Assembly (NCBI GenBank): GCA_001599815.1
Contig: BCIA01000004.1
Coordinates: 3,250,082 to 3,314,081, forward strand
DNA: 64,000 bases
DNA from: Furcasterigmium furcatum
Taxonomy: Eukaryota > Ascomycota > Sordariomycetes > Glomerellales > Plectosphaerellaceae
Direction: 5' to 3'
Shown: piece after piece, positions 22,966 through 35,076 of the stretch
Numbering within the stretch: position 1 is the first letter of the stretch
Layout of the letters: each line of letters starts with the position of its first letter
Notes under the pieces: generated by a model
What the model saw: only the letters and a program-made list of their open reading frames with translations
Databases searched by the model: none
Told to the model about the DNA's origin: nothing
Made by a program: the position numbers and the translations under genes

Positions 22966-25900
22966 TCTATGAGGACAAGAAGGACCGAGGGTGAAGTGAA
23001 GGAGTGGACTTGGTTGAAGAATGATGGGATGATGGAAGCGTTCCTGACGAGACGGGGCTCCTTGAAGATATATGAAAGGCCTCGACGGAGATGCAGTACT
23101 CAATCTCCAGAGGGGGTGGGGAGATGAAGATGACGCCCTGGCCAGCTGATGCAAAAGGCACTATCTTCAAGGATGGGGGAAAAGTGGAAAGCCAATGCAG
23201 CTCAATGAGAGACAGGGTGCCCCAGAGTGGAATGTATCGAAGGGCGAGATACGCGATGGGGAAAAGGCCGAGAAGTTCCTGGTTGAAGTAGCTACAGGAG
23301 GCGGGAAGGTGGAACCCCTGGGAGAAAGGGCGAGAGGTCCTAATCTAAAGTGACTGAGTCGAAGCTGGCTATCATCCACATGGGAGGAGGGGTGGTGTGT
23401 AGAGCGAGGAGGAGGGTGCGTCGTCTGTTTCGTCGTCCCTGAGAAAGCAATAAGTCGAAGTAGATCGGCGCGAGCTTGAACCCACAGAGGCACCACTTTG
23501 CTCGAGAACGACGAGGAGCAGGAGGTTACTTATGGGAGACCAGATTCAACCAGCATGCCGGCATTGGACGATGAGCCACGCAGCTAAGCAGGAGAATAAA
23601 GGAGCAGTGTGTATTTTGGGGAGGGCGATGGACAGAGTGCAGCACGGCAAAGCCCATGTCGCCAGGGGGTCCATGATGCATCTGCCAGGGGAGAGGGAGG
23701 GGTCTTCTCCTGGTGGGTGTTCAACCTCAGCACCGGGACGACCAGGGTCTACCGTCGGGGGCTGCTATGCACCTTGCAGCTGAGGATGAGAGACCGTCGA
23801 TAGCGGCGTAGCGGCCCCTTCAAAAGCAAGGTACCTGCAGGAACCGTCTGTGTGAGATGGGTTAGCACGTCTGGCGAGGTGAACCAGGGAGGTTCCGTCG
23901 CGTGCCCCAAAAGGTGCAAGCTGGGAATGAACGGTCGCGAGAGCCACGGAAACGATGGAATGGGCGCCTCGACCAAAGGCCGAGAGTCTCGCCATATTGT
24001 TTGAGACATGGCAAAGGGCCGACGACTTCGTCCAATCTTGCTCGTCGTCGGTGGGGAACCGATCGTTCAAGACACGGAACCTATCAACTCCTGGAGATAA
24101 TATTGAGGTCGAGAGAGCAAGGAGATTTAGAAAGGGACGGCGAAGAAATCAATGGTCCGTTGCGGGACACAGGGGAGAAGGGAAGACGACGGGGAGGATG
24201 CTGGCGATCGCCTCGGCACGGCCTCGAAACTCAATGGTTAGGAAACAGAGGAGAAACGATGTGGATGTGGCAATCCTAACGGTCAACCTCGCAGGACCTT
24301 GGTCCGAGATCATCCAGAGGTACCACTGCAACACGACAGCCCACCGACAATGGCGTGAGACAGAATACGTAGACAGTGAGGATTTTCGCTGGCCTCTGGT
24401 GTGTTAGTAGATCGGTCTGGCTGCAAAAGAAAGTTGAGCTGCAAGCCCAGCGAGGAGCAGCGAGTCTAGCGCTGGTGGTCCGCTGGCTGACTGGCCTTTC
24501 ATTCGTACTAATGTCACCTACCACAGGAATCCCCGCCGTGCTAAGCCGAAGCGACATCCATTCCCAAGTAGGGCACCGACTCCCCGGCGGGCTGGCTGTG
24601 GCTATTCACCAGCCTGATACCTGCTTCTCTTGGGCGCTTCCCATGAATGGCCCTCTGGTGGATGCGCCGGGCTCTGGTCCGTGGCCGGTGGTCGGTGCGG
24701 CTCCCCGCATCGGCTCCTCCATGCGGTCCATCGAACAATAGGATCCGCCTCCCGGCCGAGCCTATTCATCGCTTGATCAAGCATAGCGCAACTTCGGCTG
24801 CATCGCAGGGACACACAAACTGTTGTCCATGACGGGGGCCACGAGGCCCTGCAACAATGGGGCCCGAAGTGCTCGAGGTTTCCCTCTCTCTGGCAATCAA
24901 TGCCCCTCTGAAGTTTTGACAATCGTGTCTGACCTCGTGCGTAGATTCCTCACGGCCTCAAGGTCGCCACCCTCATGGCCATCGGCACGACGACCGAGGA
25001 ACGCCCTGGCTAGATCGCCGGCGACGGACGGGCTGGGCACGGCGGGGACTGACTCGAGGATTTGCCAGATGAGCACTGTGGGAGCCCCCGTCGCGTTAGT
25101 GTTGGGGTGTTGTCTCCAACGATGGCGCCCACGATGGAGCCTAGCAACCCTGGGCAACGTCGGATGATCTGATTTTTGACGGCGGGAGGGTCATTGAGCC
25201 TTGACTCCTCAGACATGAGGAGCTCTTCCCTTGAGATTGGCGCCAGGGCACCAAGAGCTAGTCCCAGTTACCCATTTTCGGCTGTCTGTCTGGCCCTGAT
25301 CTCAGCTCGTCCCATCAGACACGGGGTTTGGTGGCATCCCTGGTTGTTCCTCCGTTCTGGCAACGTACTCGAGTCTGCTAGAGAAATTCCCCATCCAACG
25401 CGTCTGTTGACCAGCGAGGGTGTATTTGGTGATTTCGCAGTCAGACCTGGCTCGGGCAACCCGTCGTTTGCGGTCTCCGCTGACTCGGATGCCATCTACA
25501 TCTCTTTGGAATCGAATCAGCCTCTCGGCCTTTAGCATTCCCCGGAACGTACGCCAAGTGCAAGTCAGGCGTGGTCCAGGCACTCTCCGAAATTTCGTCA
25601 CGGAGACGTGTCAGACGGAGTCAATGCCGAGAACATTCTGGTCGTGACTGGTCGCGCAGGGACGAGTCCTTGCATGTGGCACGCACGCCAGGCAGCTGGA
25701 ATCCCCTCAATCTGGGTCATCCCATGATGGCCTGGATCTCGGGAAGCCTCGTGGCAGTTCGCGGCTCTCCGTTGCCGCGCCGAATTTCTGGGCCGGCATG
25801 CCCGGGGGATGCCTGCACGTCAACTTGACAAGAGGCGAGCGCATGAGTAGGAGGATGACAGCGCCGCGTCTCTGCAAACACCGGCCAGGTATGCTGTGAG

Positions 25901-26853
25901 TTCTCATGCATTAAACGACGGGGCCTCTTGCTTGCGTACTCCGTGGTAGTGACGATTGGTTTCCCGCGGAAGCGCCGGATTAGCAGGTGGCTCCTGCCAC
26001 TCAATGCATAATCTCGCACGCCAGAGCATGAGTTCGAGCATGACTCTCAAAATCCCACCTTATCCACCCGAGGGTCCTCGGGCCGCAGGGCGGCGGCAGG
26101 ACCTGGATTCCCTGCCACCCGCCGCCTTGGCCGATGACTTCGAAAGATGGTGGCGAGGTGCCTGGCCCGAGGCGCTCCTCGGGATGGCACGCGTCGGGAC
26201 CGGGAGACCCCGTGTCCCTTTCCTGCGGGGAGGCCACGAGAAATAAAATTCCTCGTCGGGTCGGCCCCGTATGAAGCCAGGGACTAACTGTCGCGCGGGG
26301 ACCTGGCAGAAGCCGGGCAGAGCGGCCTAGGCTCAAATAGCGTGGCCGAAAAAAATGTGCCTCGCTCGTCCAGCCCTTGCTCGCCTGGGCGGCAGGCAAC
26401 TTCAGCAGATGGCCTACGTTCCGTTGTAATCAGTCCAGCAAGTCGCCATTCCATGGTGTAAGCTGGCCATAAAGTGCCAGATCCACGTGCAAGGCCACGC
26501 CTCATGAGGCTAGGTCGAGGATGAGAGGTCTATGAAGTCATGAGAATGCGTGTGCATCGTACGATGACCTGCATATTTGCGTCAAGGCTAAGGCAAGCTC
26601 CCTCGCTCGCCACAATCAAGTCAACCAGGGGGAGAGCCGCATTCCTGCATGATATCGAAGGAGGCTTGAGCTTGGCGGCCAGGCTGCCAATGTGATGCCC
26701 TGCGTCCAAGTTGAGCCCTAAACGGTGTCAGCGTGAGGGAAGTCTGTTAGTTGTCACGCCATGCCCATGAAAGTTGGATTGGAGCAGTTAGTCGGTTTCA
26801 ATCAGTGCGCGGCCTGGACTCTGGCATGTTTTGCATTTGTATGTCTCTGTTGT
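22966..26853. other. 3.9-kb gene-free block upstream of the C2H2 gene
   Basis: The first 500 bases are pyrimidine-rich on the minus strand and free of ATG for at least the first 190 bases in that orientation, as expected of a long leader. The rest has no supported gene. The last few hundred bases are the eIF2B gamma 3' flank (that gene ends at 26854). Confidence 0.5.
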
Positions 26854-28678
26854 TCATTCGATAGCCGTCTCGTTGGCGGCCTGCACCTCCTCGTCCATGT
26901 CCTGGAGCACCTCTTCCGCCTCCTCGTCGTCGGCCTCCAGTCCAGCCGAGCTCATGAACTTGTGGTCTTTCTCCTCGGCTGCCTTGTATTAGCCATGTCT
27001 CTCCGTACGGACCCTGCTGAGCTGACTTACTTTTGGCTTCCACGCGGTAATTCTCTTGCACCTGGCAATTCGTCAAGACGGAACCTTCCTCGACGACGCT
27101 ATGGGGGCCAAGAATGCACTTCGTCAGCTTGCAATTCTTGCCCACACTCACGCCATCCATGAGAAGGCATTGCGAGAGCTTGGCGCCTTCGTGAATGTGA
27201 CAGTTGGCGCCGACGACGGTTTCTTTTATGGAAACCTTCTCCTCCACGAGGACGTTGTTTCCCACCAGGCTGTCTTGCTTGGTAATTGTTGTCCGAGGCT
27301 TGACACCCTCGGGATACGACAGTTTCTTGGGGTGGGCAAGCCAGGATGCCTCCGCACCGCTCTCCTCCACAGATGGCAGCTTTGCCAGATGAAGGGAGAC
27401 GTTGAGGAGCATCTCGGCCGTATCGACTCGACGGATCAGAGGCGCAGTCTCTTCTGAAGGATGAACGTACGCCAGAATGGGCGGCACCTGAACATCCTGA
27501 GACTCGGCGGCGGCGGCTTCGCCAGACATGCTGCCAGCCTTGGTGCCCGCAACATTCGATAACCTTCTCTCGCTGGGAAGCTGCGTCGCCCTCTTGGTTT
27601 CGGTATTTTCGGTCGTGGGTGATGGTGTTCGCTCCACCGAGCCGTTGTCGTCGTCGTCGTCGTCCTTGTCTGGTGCCTGAAGAATCTGGCGTAGTCCCAG
27701 CTTCTCACCAAGTCCGGCCTGCCAGCCTGCCTTAGCCCACCAGCCGATGACATCCTCGCTTATGCTGTCCAGTCGTTCGTTGTCGTTGACAAAGTCGAGA
27801 ACCCACTTGGGGAAGATGTACAAGTGGGCATCTCGGTGCGTTGTGAGCATGCGAATGCGGGGATGCCGCCGCATCAGGCCATGTCGCAGCGGCAAGCCGG
27901 TCTTTTCGAGCATGACATCCCGAAGAGAATCCTTTGGCATCGAATACACGAGGCTGGAAAGCTGGGGAAGAAGAGAACCATTCTGAGGGGCAATCGGCGT
28001 CGTGGGGAGAGGTGTTGTGGCGATGAAGTCTGTTTCCTCCTTCTTGACGGCCAGAGCCGTTTTCGTTTCGTAGAAAACAGCCAGACCACCGCTCCAGTAA
28101 CACTCAGGGGAATCAGAGGATGGAGATGCACCGAGGGTCTCCAAGATGCTGGCTGCTTTGACCATCCAAGCCTGCAGCAGCCTCTCGCCTGGGACCTCAC
28201 AGATGAGATCGCAGGGGAGAAGGATGAAGTTGGATGTGATGGCATCCCTCACAGTCGGCAGTCGGAGAATTTCTGCAGTTCCAGTAGTCTGTTCGAGGTC
28301 CTCCGGGAATAGCAGAGTTGGCTTGGGCAAAGGAAGTGCTGTGGTCAGAAAGGGGTCCCTTTGGAATGCCTGGGTGATGGCTTGCTTGGAGGACGCGGGG
28401 CAGATGAGGGTAATATCTAAGAGGGTCAGAGAGGTAATTCAACCAAGAAGCGCCATCTGAACAATGGAACATGGCAGGGGGTGCAGGGTGAACTCACCAG
28501 TGATGCCCATCTCATAGCAGAAGCTCAGGGGGTACCAGACCATAGGCCTGTTCGCGATAGGCAGAAGGGCCTTTGGGTGCTTGTCGGGATCCGAGGTGAA
28601 GGTGGGAAACGAAGATCCCGGGCCGCAAAGGATCACGGCCTGCAGCCCTGGCGAGGGCGCCGAGACGGCATGAGGCAT
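26854..28678 (-). CDS. GCD1: Translation initiation factor eIF2B subunit gamma
   Basis: Three exons, 28678-28498, 28416-27031 and 26978-26854, encode 563 residues; introns are 81 and 52 bp with GTGAGT and GTAAGT donors. The N-terminus is a sugar-nucleotidyltransferase-like fold: LQAVILCGPG, DKHPKALLPIANRPMVWYPL (residues about 12-53). Residues about 443-519 are hexapeptide repeats of a left-handed beta helix (GNNVLVEEKVSIKETVVG, GKNCKLTKCILGPHSVVEEGSVL). An acidic tail ends the chain. In the eIF2B decamer, gamma pairs with epsilon and supports GDP-GTP exchange on eIF2, the target of amino-acid starvation control. A fungal-type insert of low complexity, with six consecutive Asp at 312-317, lies between the two domains. 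The gene is divergent from the Pex22-like gene across 628 bp. The second intron's acceptor was chosen at the GCAG that keeps frame. Confidence 0.92.
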
Positions 28679-29306
28679 CGTGGTTAAGATGAAGATGCCC
28701 GTCAAGTGAGTGGAGTGTTTCTCAAATGCCGCGGATGCGTCAAAGTATTGGGCTGTGAAGCCTCCTTCAAATACTTCCGCAAATGGGTGGAGAAGAGAAG
28801 CGTGAAGTGAAGAAGTGAAATCAGAGCATTCACTTCCAGGATTTTGAATTCGGTTCTTGCCGCCGTCGTCAATATCGTCGCAAAAGGGAAGGAGTCATCG
28901 TCAAAATTGTGGGTCTAGAGTCTCTCACAAAAACACGTGACTAATAGCGTGACATGTCGGTCTCGTTGTATTATGGTCCGAGCTTCCTGGTCAACGGGGC
29001 GACCCCCTGAGCAACAGCACCAAGGAGCCTCGGGACGTCAACAGGTTGGTCTGCTTGTGAGACCAGCCACCCCGTGTGGCCGCCCGCGACCTGCCCGTAC
29101 CGAGGACAACAACCACCCCTCCCAGCCCCGAAATTAATACTTTGCAACAACAAGACGTCAGCTCTTTGCAAACGCTTGGAGTTTTCGACATTGCGCAGCG
29201 ACAGCGATCTACTCGGACGCGAATTGGACATTTCCGCCCACACGACACCGTTCTTGCGCCTATCTGCCTGCCTCTCGGGGCTGCTGCGATGAGCGCCTTC
29301 TTCTAG
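28679..29306. promoter_or_regulatory. Divergent promoter, eIF2B gamma / Pex22-like
   Basis: A 628-bp stretch between two start codons facing away from each other. It contains a CACGTGAC octamer near its middle and no supported coding frame. Confidence 0.55.
28934..28941 (+). promoter_or_regulatory. CACGTGAC E-box octamer
   Basis: An exact CACGTGAC, 256 bp from the eIF2B gamma start and 366 bp from the Pex22-like start. CACGTG is the known core for basic helix-loop-helix factors such as Cbf1. Binding is inferred. Confidence 0.4.
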
Positions 29307-30598
29307 ATGTCGTCATTCGATAACTCCGGTTCCCGAAGGAGAGGGGGTGTTTGGTCGCACTGGGTGCCTCTCGCGGTGACAGTAACGGTTGCGACCGCCG
29401 GGCTCGCAGCATGGGTCTGGAAACAACGGAAAGATGACGACGGTCCCGAACAAAACAACAACGAGAATACCGTAGGCCTCGACTACGAGCATGGCGACTA
29501 CGGCGACAACCCGGCGTACGGCGCGACGTCCAGAAGCCAGCCGAAGGTACCCCGCTCCTCGCACAACCCAGGGGAGCAGACCCAAGGAACAATCAACCTC
29601 CAACCAGACCCCAATGAGGCTGGTTGGAGCGCGCGCATGTCGGGCGCTCTGCGACGCACGCCGAGCCCGCAGCAATTTTTCGAGCATGCTGGCAAGTCTG
29701 TATCGGCCGGCATGGCCGCTGCTAGTGCCGCCGCGGGACGAGCCCTCGCGGCCATTCGTGAAGAGGATAAGGCTGCGTTCAACGACCATGAGACCTGGTC
29801 CGAGGAAGCCGACGCCCGCAAGGAACGACCCGATGACGGACGACCTCGTGACCCCAACAAGCGCCGCCGCACCGTTGCTATTATCGTCTCTGCGGACAAC
29901 AACGTGCAAGAAGATGACGATGGATTCATGGAACACGCGGTAAGCACGTTCCGTTGCACATTTCAAGATGTCGTTGCTGACCCACATTCCAGTCCATCCT
30001 GTCGCATATTCCTCGGGACATCGACTTCTCCCAGGTCAAGCTCTTCGTACTCATCTACGCTCCTGGTCTGAAGGAGATCGGGCTGGACTCAACCAGTAAC
30101 CTTCCGCCACCTTCGCTGAGCTCGTCATTCTCTAACATTGAACACCACCAAGCTCAAACTCCGGGCACCGACGACCCATCCAAGAGCCCTCTGGTCGAAG
30201 CCGCGACCAGCCCTGCTTACAACGCAGTGCACTCGCAGGCTCTGAGTCTCGTCGAAAAGGAGACCAGGATCCTACCATTTACCACACCTAATGGCTACGC
30301 TCCAATGCTGCGCCATGTACAGCCCGAGATTGTCTACCTCCAGGAGTCGCTGGCGGGAGATAACGGCAACGTGGTGACAAACCTGCAGAGCTGGCACCGC
30401 CATGATATCATCCTGGTGGTTGGTGCGGAGAGCGGCCACGGCGGATTGGCCGACAGCGAGTCGGAGGCCGAGAAGGCGGAGCCGGAGCAGAAGTGGTGGC
30501 AGCGCCCCGAGCGTGTCGGGCGCGGGCGCGGAGTCGTTGTCGTCGACAGCATGAGAGTCAGCGATGACTGGGCCCGCCGTGTGCAGGGACAGGACTGA
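29307..30598 (+). CDS. pex22: Pex22-like peroxin
   Basis: Two exons, 29307-29939 and 29993-30598, with a 53-bp intron (GTAAGC donor, CTGAC branch, CCAG acceptor) give 412 residues. A single membrane anchor lies near the N-terminus, residues about 18-37 (WVPLAVTVTVATAGLAAWVW), preceded by basic residues and followed by a long disordered linker. The C-terminal half is a Rossmann-like soluble domain beginning RRRTVAIIVSAD. In yeast Pex22 anchors the ubiquitin-conjugating enzyme Pex4 on the peroxisome and helps recycle Pex5; fungal Pex22-like proteins share this layout. Sequence similarity within the family is low, so the call rests on the topology, length and the TVAIIVSAD start of the domain. 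An in-frame start further upstream is excluded by a TAG two codons before this ATG. Confidence 0.65.
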
Positions 30599-31351
30599 AG
30601 GTCTGGAAGCAGGTTCCCCAGCGGCGGCCATAGGAACTAGGACTGGATGATTTGTTTTACATATTATATCGGGCGACTTTCTTCGATATTGATATCAAGA
30701 TAGGACGTAAATAGGGATGGAACTTGGGATTTACATATTGCATTTTGATTGAAATATGGTCACATTAGTTCTTCTGTGAAATGATTCCCTGCCTGCGTTG
30801 AGGCCGAGGAGGCCAGCTCCCGTCCATCCACCGCGACCACGTGACCCATACAGTGCTAACACCGTGCTTATACTGATCACCGATCGCGTGGACCCGCTGG
30901 GTATTTCCCCGAACTTTAAACGGACGGGAGCCCAGGCACGCTTCCGCTCTCCTTTCCGGCGTACGGTGGTTCATCACGCGCAAAATCCCCAGACGTCGCC
31001 CGACGACATCGCAACAACGACCGACCCCACCATCGCGTATCATCGAATTCGACCGGCGCGCATCAAAGGAATCGCCTTCCGAAACCCTCGAACCGATTTC
31101 GCATGCGCCTCCATTGATTTGGAGAGGCCAGCGCCCTCGGCACGCACTCGAACCGGGTCCGACCCGCGACGTCATATCCACACCTCGAACCACCGCGAAC
31201 CCGCAGTCCGTCTTTATATACCGGCTCACCACCGACATCTCCTACCTACAAATGTCATTACATTGAAGGGACTGGGCGGAATCTACGCGCGGAGGTTTCC
31301 TGACGCAAGGCACTGCTTGGCTGAAGACCTCGGTGCGAGGCACGCGGCGAA
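30599..31351. other. Intergenic: Pex22-like 3' flank and SPT20 promoter
   Basis: About 750 bp. AT-rich 3' flank sequence lies near 30.65-30.77 kb, then a promoter-like region with a CACGTGAC octamer at 30838. Codon-like frames in 30.8-31.3 kb have no protein features; a long SPT20 leader is likely. Confidence 0.5.
30838..30845 (+). promoter_or_regulatory. CACGTGAC E-box octamer upstream of SPT20
   Basis: An exact CACGTGAC about 507 bp before the SPT20 start. It is the same octamer as in the neighbouring divergent promoter. Function inferred. Confidence 0.35.
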
Positions 31352-34300
31352 ATGGCGCCTGTCGTGACCGCAATCCCACCCCCGGTGATTCCCACCCTCG
31401 CGTCCAAAATAAAGCGAGCCCCTCCTCCGGGAATCCAGACAAATGGCGTCACGGCGTCATCGACATCCTCCCCATCCCCCTCTATGACTGCGAAGAAGCC
31501 TCCGAATTCGGCTGGCATCAACGGCGCAGTCGCCCCCTCAGCAAGACCCGCGAACCGAGCGCGGCAGCCCTCCACCCAGCTTTCGGCCCGCAACCCCAAA
31601 CCAAGCGCCGGGCTGCGGTCAGCATCACTTGCCGTAGAGCTGCCTCTCCCGGAGGTCATTGATCCTCCGCCGTACAGTATGCTGCTTCTTGCGCACACTC
31701 CTGTGGTCCCGACACCTTGCTAACCTGATCCAGTCGTCTCTGACAAGTACCTCCTCAAGAAGTTCGCCGGCAACCCTCCCTCTCTCGTTGTTCACCTGCA
31801 CGCTACGCATTTTCGTTTCGACCAACAGGATGGAACGTTCTCGTACAAGTCGCCCATGCGGCTCTTCCTCGAGCATGTGCGGAAACGAACAATTCCGCAT
31901 GAGCTCCTCGAGGATTTCATCCAGGCCGGCGTTCCGTTCTATCAGGGATGCTTGATTGTCCAACTACACAACCACAAATCGGCGACGCAATCAAGAGATG
32001 TCAAGCGGGCTTCGTCGGATTCCACCATCATCCCGTCTTCGATACATAACCATAACCCCTACATCGTTCCATCGCCTTACGTACCATACCCGTACCCAAA
32101 GGAAAATCTAGGCACCGAAACTGCGACGACACAGGCAGCAGCTGAGGGCGAGACAAAGACTGAGGACAAGGACAAGGAGAACATGCCGGCACCAACGCTG
32201 CCTGGCGAAGGCCAGAAGAGCAAGCCGGCTCCGAAGCCAAAGGTTACGACCGTTGTGCTGCACCCCACGGCCCAGAGTCTGCAGACGGACTTGCAAATCA
32301 AGACCATGACTCCTCGCGGCGCTGCTGATGGGCGAGCAAGCATCGATGCCGCCGCGCCGCCTCAGACCCCACTGTCTCTGGTGCCGCCAACACCTACAGC
32401 GTCCAGCATGCCTCCTCCAGCCAAGCGAGTCAAAAGGGAGCGCATGGAGCTTGACAGCGGCAACATTCGCGATGCAGAGGCTTCAATCCTACTAGCAACA
32501 AATCCCACTCTCAATCTAGACCCTACCAAGGACGCCCGCGAGACCATCGGTCTCCTGGATGCCCTGGCCCATCCCGCGCACAGCGATGCGCCACCCGAGC
32601 CGAAGACCAGGAAGAGAACCATTGCGGAGATGGCTGCAGATCAGGCCCTGCAGGCCGAACAGGAGCGGTATATGCTCACTCTCGACGACCGTCTCGCGAC
32701 ATCTGTTGGCGGGTCAGGAGGCGCCAACGGTGCCGATGACGAGAACCAGGCATCCATCACGGCCTTTGAGCCCAACTTTGCCCGCTTCAAGGTCATTGCC
32801 GAAATCAAGAGGGAGCACGCTGAGAAGAAGGAGCAGGAGAAGATTCGCCAGGCGGAGAACGAACGCAAGATTGCTCAACAGCGTGCCCAACAGCAAGCCG
32901 AGCAACAAGCTGCACAGCTTGCCCAGCAGCGGCAGCAAGAGGAAGAGGCCAAGGCCCGACGGGAGCAGGCCATTGCCGAAAAGCGAGCTCAGCAGGCGGC
33001 CCAGCGACAAGCAGCGCAGGCCAACGCGCAGCGCAACGCCGCGAACGCTGCCAACGCTGGCCAGGCTGTGCATGCCCAGGCCATGCCCAACGGCACCCCT
33101 GTACCGAACGCCGCTGGCGTCCTCCCCAACGGCATCCCTGCTCAGGCGGCTGCCCGCTTCGCACAGGTTTCCCAGGCGCCGGTATCCTCGCCCGTGGTGC
33201 GCCAAGGCACACCGCACAGCATGTCGTCCCCGATGCCTGGCGCGGTGCCAATGCAGCAGTCCAACTCCAACATGGCTGCTAGCCCGCCACGGCCGCCCTC
33301 GGTGGCCCAGGGCCATCCCAATATGGGCGGCGTACCCATGACAGCCAATATCTCCGCCCGAGCCAGCCAAACGAGCCACAAAGCAGGTACACCTCGCATG
33401 CCTCATGGAACGCCCAACATGCAGGGAACTACGCCGGTGCCTCAGCGTGCGATGGTTGGGACGCCACGCATGACGCAGGCGAGCCCACCGCCCGGAATGA
33501 TGGCATCGAACTCGCAGATGGGTCATAATATGATGATGGGCACACCCAACATGCAGCAGATGCAACAGCCAGATCCCAACATTATGGCAGCACAGATCGC
33601 ACAGCGGCAGCGGGCCATTCAGGCATCGCAGATGCCTCACATGCAGAACAGCATGATGAACGGGCAGTTCACTAGCCAGCAGATGACGCCACAGCAGATC
33701 CAGATAGAGATGCAAAGGAGGCATATGCTCCAGCAGCGGCAGCAGCAGCAACAGCAGCAGCAGCAACAACACCAGCAACAGCTCCAGCAGCAACAGGGTG
33801 TCAACATGCTCACCCCGCAGCAGCAGCAACAACAAATGGCCCAGCGGTTTGCCCAGATGCAGAGTCTGCAGCAGAACCAAATGGGCGGCCAAATGTCGCC
33901 GCAGATGCAGGCGCAGCTCTCCGCGCAGCTTCAGCAGCAGATGGGCAACCCAATGCAGCGGCAGATGATGGCCAACGGCATGAACAGCCAGCAGATGCAG
34001 CAGGCGATCCTGATGCAGCAGCAGCATCAGCAACAACAGCAACAGCAAGCCCAGCAGCAGCAACAACAGCAGCAGCAGCAGAATAACTTCGCGACCCAGA
34101 TCAGGATGCACTCGCAGATGCTGTTCAACAAGGGCATTGCGGATCTGGCAAAGCAATGGGGCGGTGCCCAGGAGAATATCCCTGCCGACCAGATCGAGCA
34201 GTTCAAGAAACATTGCATGAACCAGGCGAAATCCAACGTCAACAGCATGATTCAGCAGCGCAGGGCGGCACAGCAACAACATGCCGTGATGATGCACCAG

Positions 34301-34372
34301 CAGCAGCAACAGCAGCAGCAAGCATCGATGCAGGGCATGAACGGTATGATGCCCGGCTCCCACGGCATGTGA
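31352..34372 (+). CDS. spt20: SAGA complex subunit Spt20
   Basis: Two exons, 31352-31676 and 31734-34372, with a 57-bp intron (GTATGC donor, branch CTAAC, CCAG acceptor) encode 987 residues. The Spt20 domain starts at the join: PPPYIVSDKYLLKKFAGNPP, then HLHATHFRFDQQDGTF and MRLFLEHVRKRTIPHELLEDF (residues about 105-190). This is the part that assembles Spt20 into SAGA. It is followed by a disordered region, a charged helix (EIKREHAEKKEQEKIRQAE, near residue 480) that grades into Ala/Gln-rich coiled coil, and a very Gln/Met-rich C-terminus with long polyglutamine runs. Yeast Spt20 keeps the complex intact and is needed for TBP-linked activation. Strongly acidic linkers and polyglutamine are usual for fungal orthologues; the run lengths are likely variable between strains. 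Nuclear. Confidence 0.93.
33731..34323 (+). repeat. CAG/CAA-rich polyglutamine tracts in SPT20
   Basis: Several runs of CAG and CAA codons, the longest near 33731-33796, 34018-34082 and 34300-34323, separated by Met-rich sequence. Interruption of CAG by CAA is visible throughout, which tends to stabilise the tracts. Confidence 0.85.
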
Positions 34373-35076
34373 GATGCGAAGCAGCAAGAAGCAGGAATCC
34401 TTAAAGGGGGGACACGGGGTGGACGAGTGCGTCTTCGACACGCACAATGTGATGAGCAAGGAGGAGTTTACAGGTTCCCGCGGTAATGGTTCCATCGGAC
34501 GGCCGGTTCATTCAGGACGTGTGAAGCTTATATACCCCTCGAGGCTTCACTGTTCGGCGTTTGGGATGGGAATTGGGAAGGCCAACCACGCATTTGCATT
34601 TTCGAACGGGTTTTACGGGGTTTTGCTTATGTTTTAAGTATTGGCAGCCTGTAAGTTAGTGTTTTGGGCATGGCAATGCCAGTCTAACCTTGTCATTTGG
34701 TCAGATGAACTCCTCGTCGGGTGATGGTGACCGCTTGCTTGTCTTGTGGTCAATCGGGCAAAGGTGACGTTAGTCAGCCCGGAGTTGGGCCGTCACGTGC
34801 CAGATGACGCGCTGCCAATGATGCAACCCTGCCGGAAGTGAAGGCAGCATGATGCATAATGCCGCCCTAGCAGGACCTGGGAGAAGATCGATTTCAGTAC
34901 CACCATCCGCACATCCAGGCCGTGCGTAGTCACCCTTTCTCCCCAAGCGACCTGCACGACTGCTGGAGCTCCAGGCACCTTGCATCCAGCGACAGACGCT
35001 TCCTGTTCTCCGATCAAGCTCGCTAAGCTTCTCCCAGAGCTCCGGCGAGCCAACCTCTCACGCGACACCTCTCACC
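34373..35076. other. Intergenic: SPT20 3' flank and ATG27 promoter
   Basis: About 700 bp without a supported gene. AT-rich, probable 3' untranslated sequence lies to about 34.7 kb; the ATG27 promoter with a GTCACGTG element follows. Confidence 0.5.
34792..34799 (-). promoter_or_regulatory. CACGTGAC E-box octamer upstream of ATG27
   Basis: Reads GTCACGTG on the plus strand, so CACGTGAC on the minus strand, 278 bp before the ATG27 start. Function inferred. Confidence 0.35.

Noticed and set aside
32714..34495. 593-codon minus-strand frame opposite SPT20
   Set aside because: It is the complement of the Spt20 polyglutamine region, giving leucine runs from CTG/TTG; the plus frame has the real Spt20 domain.
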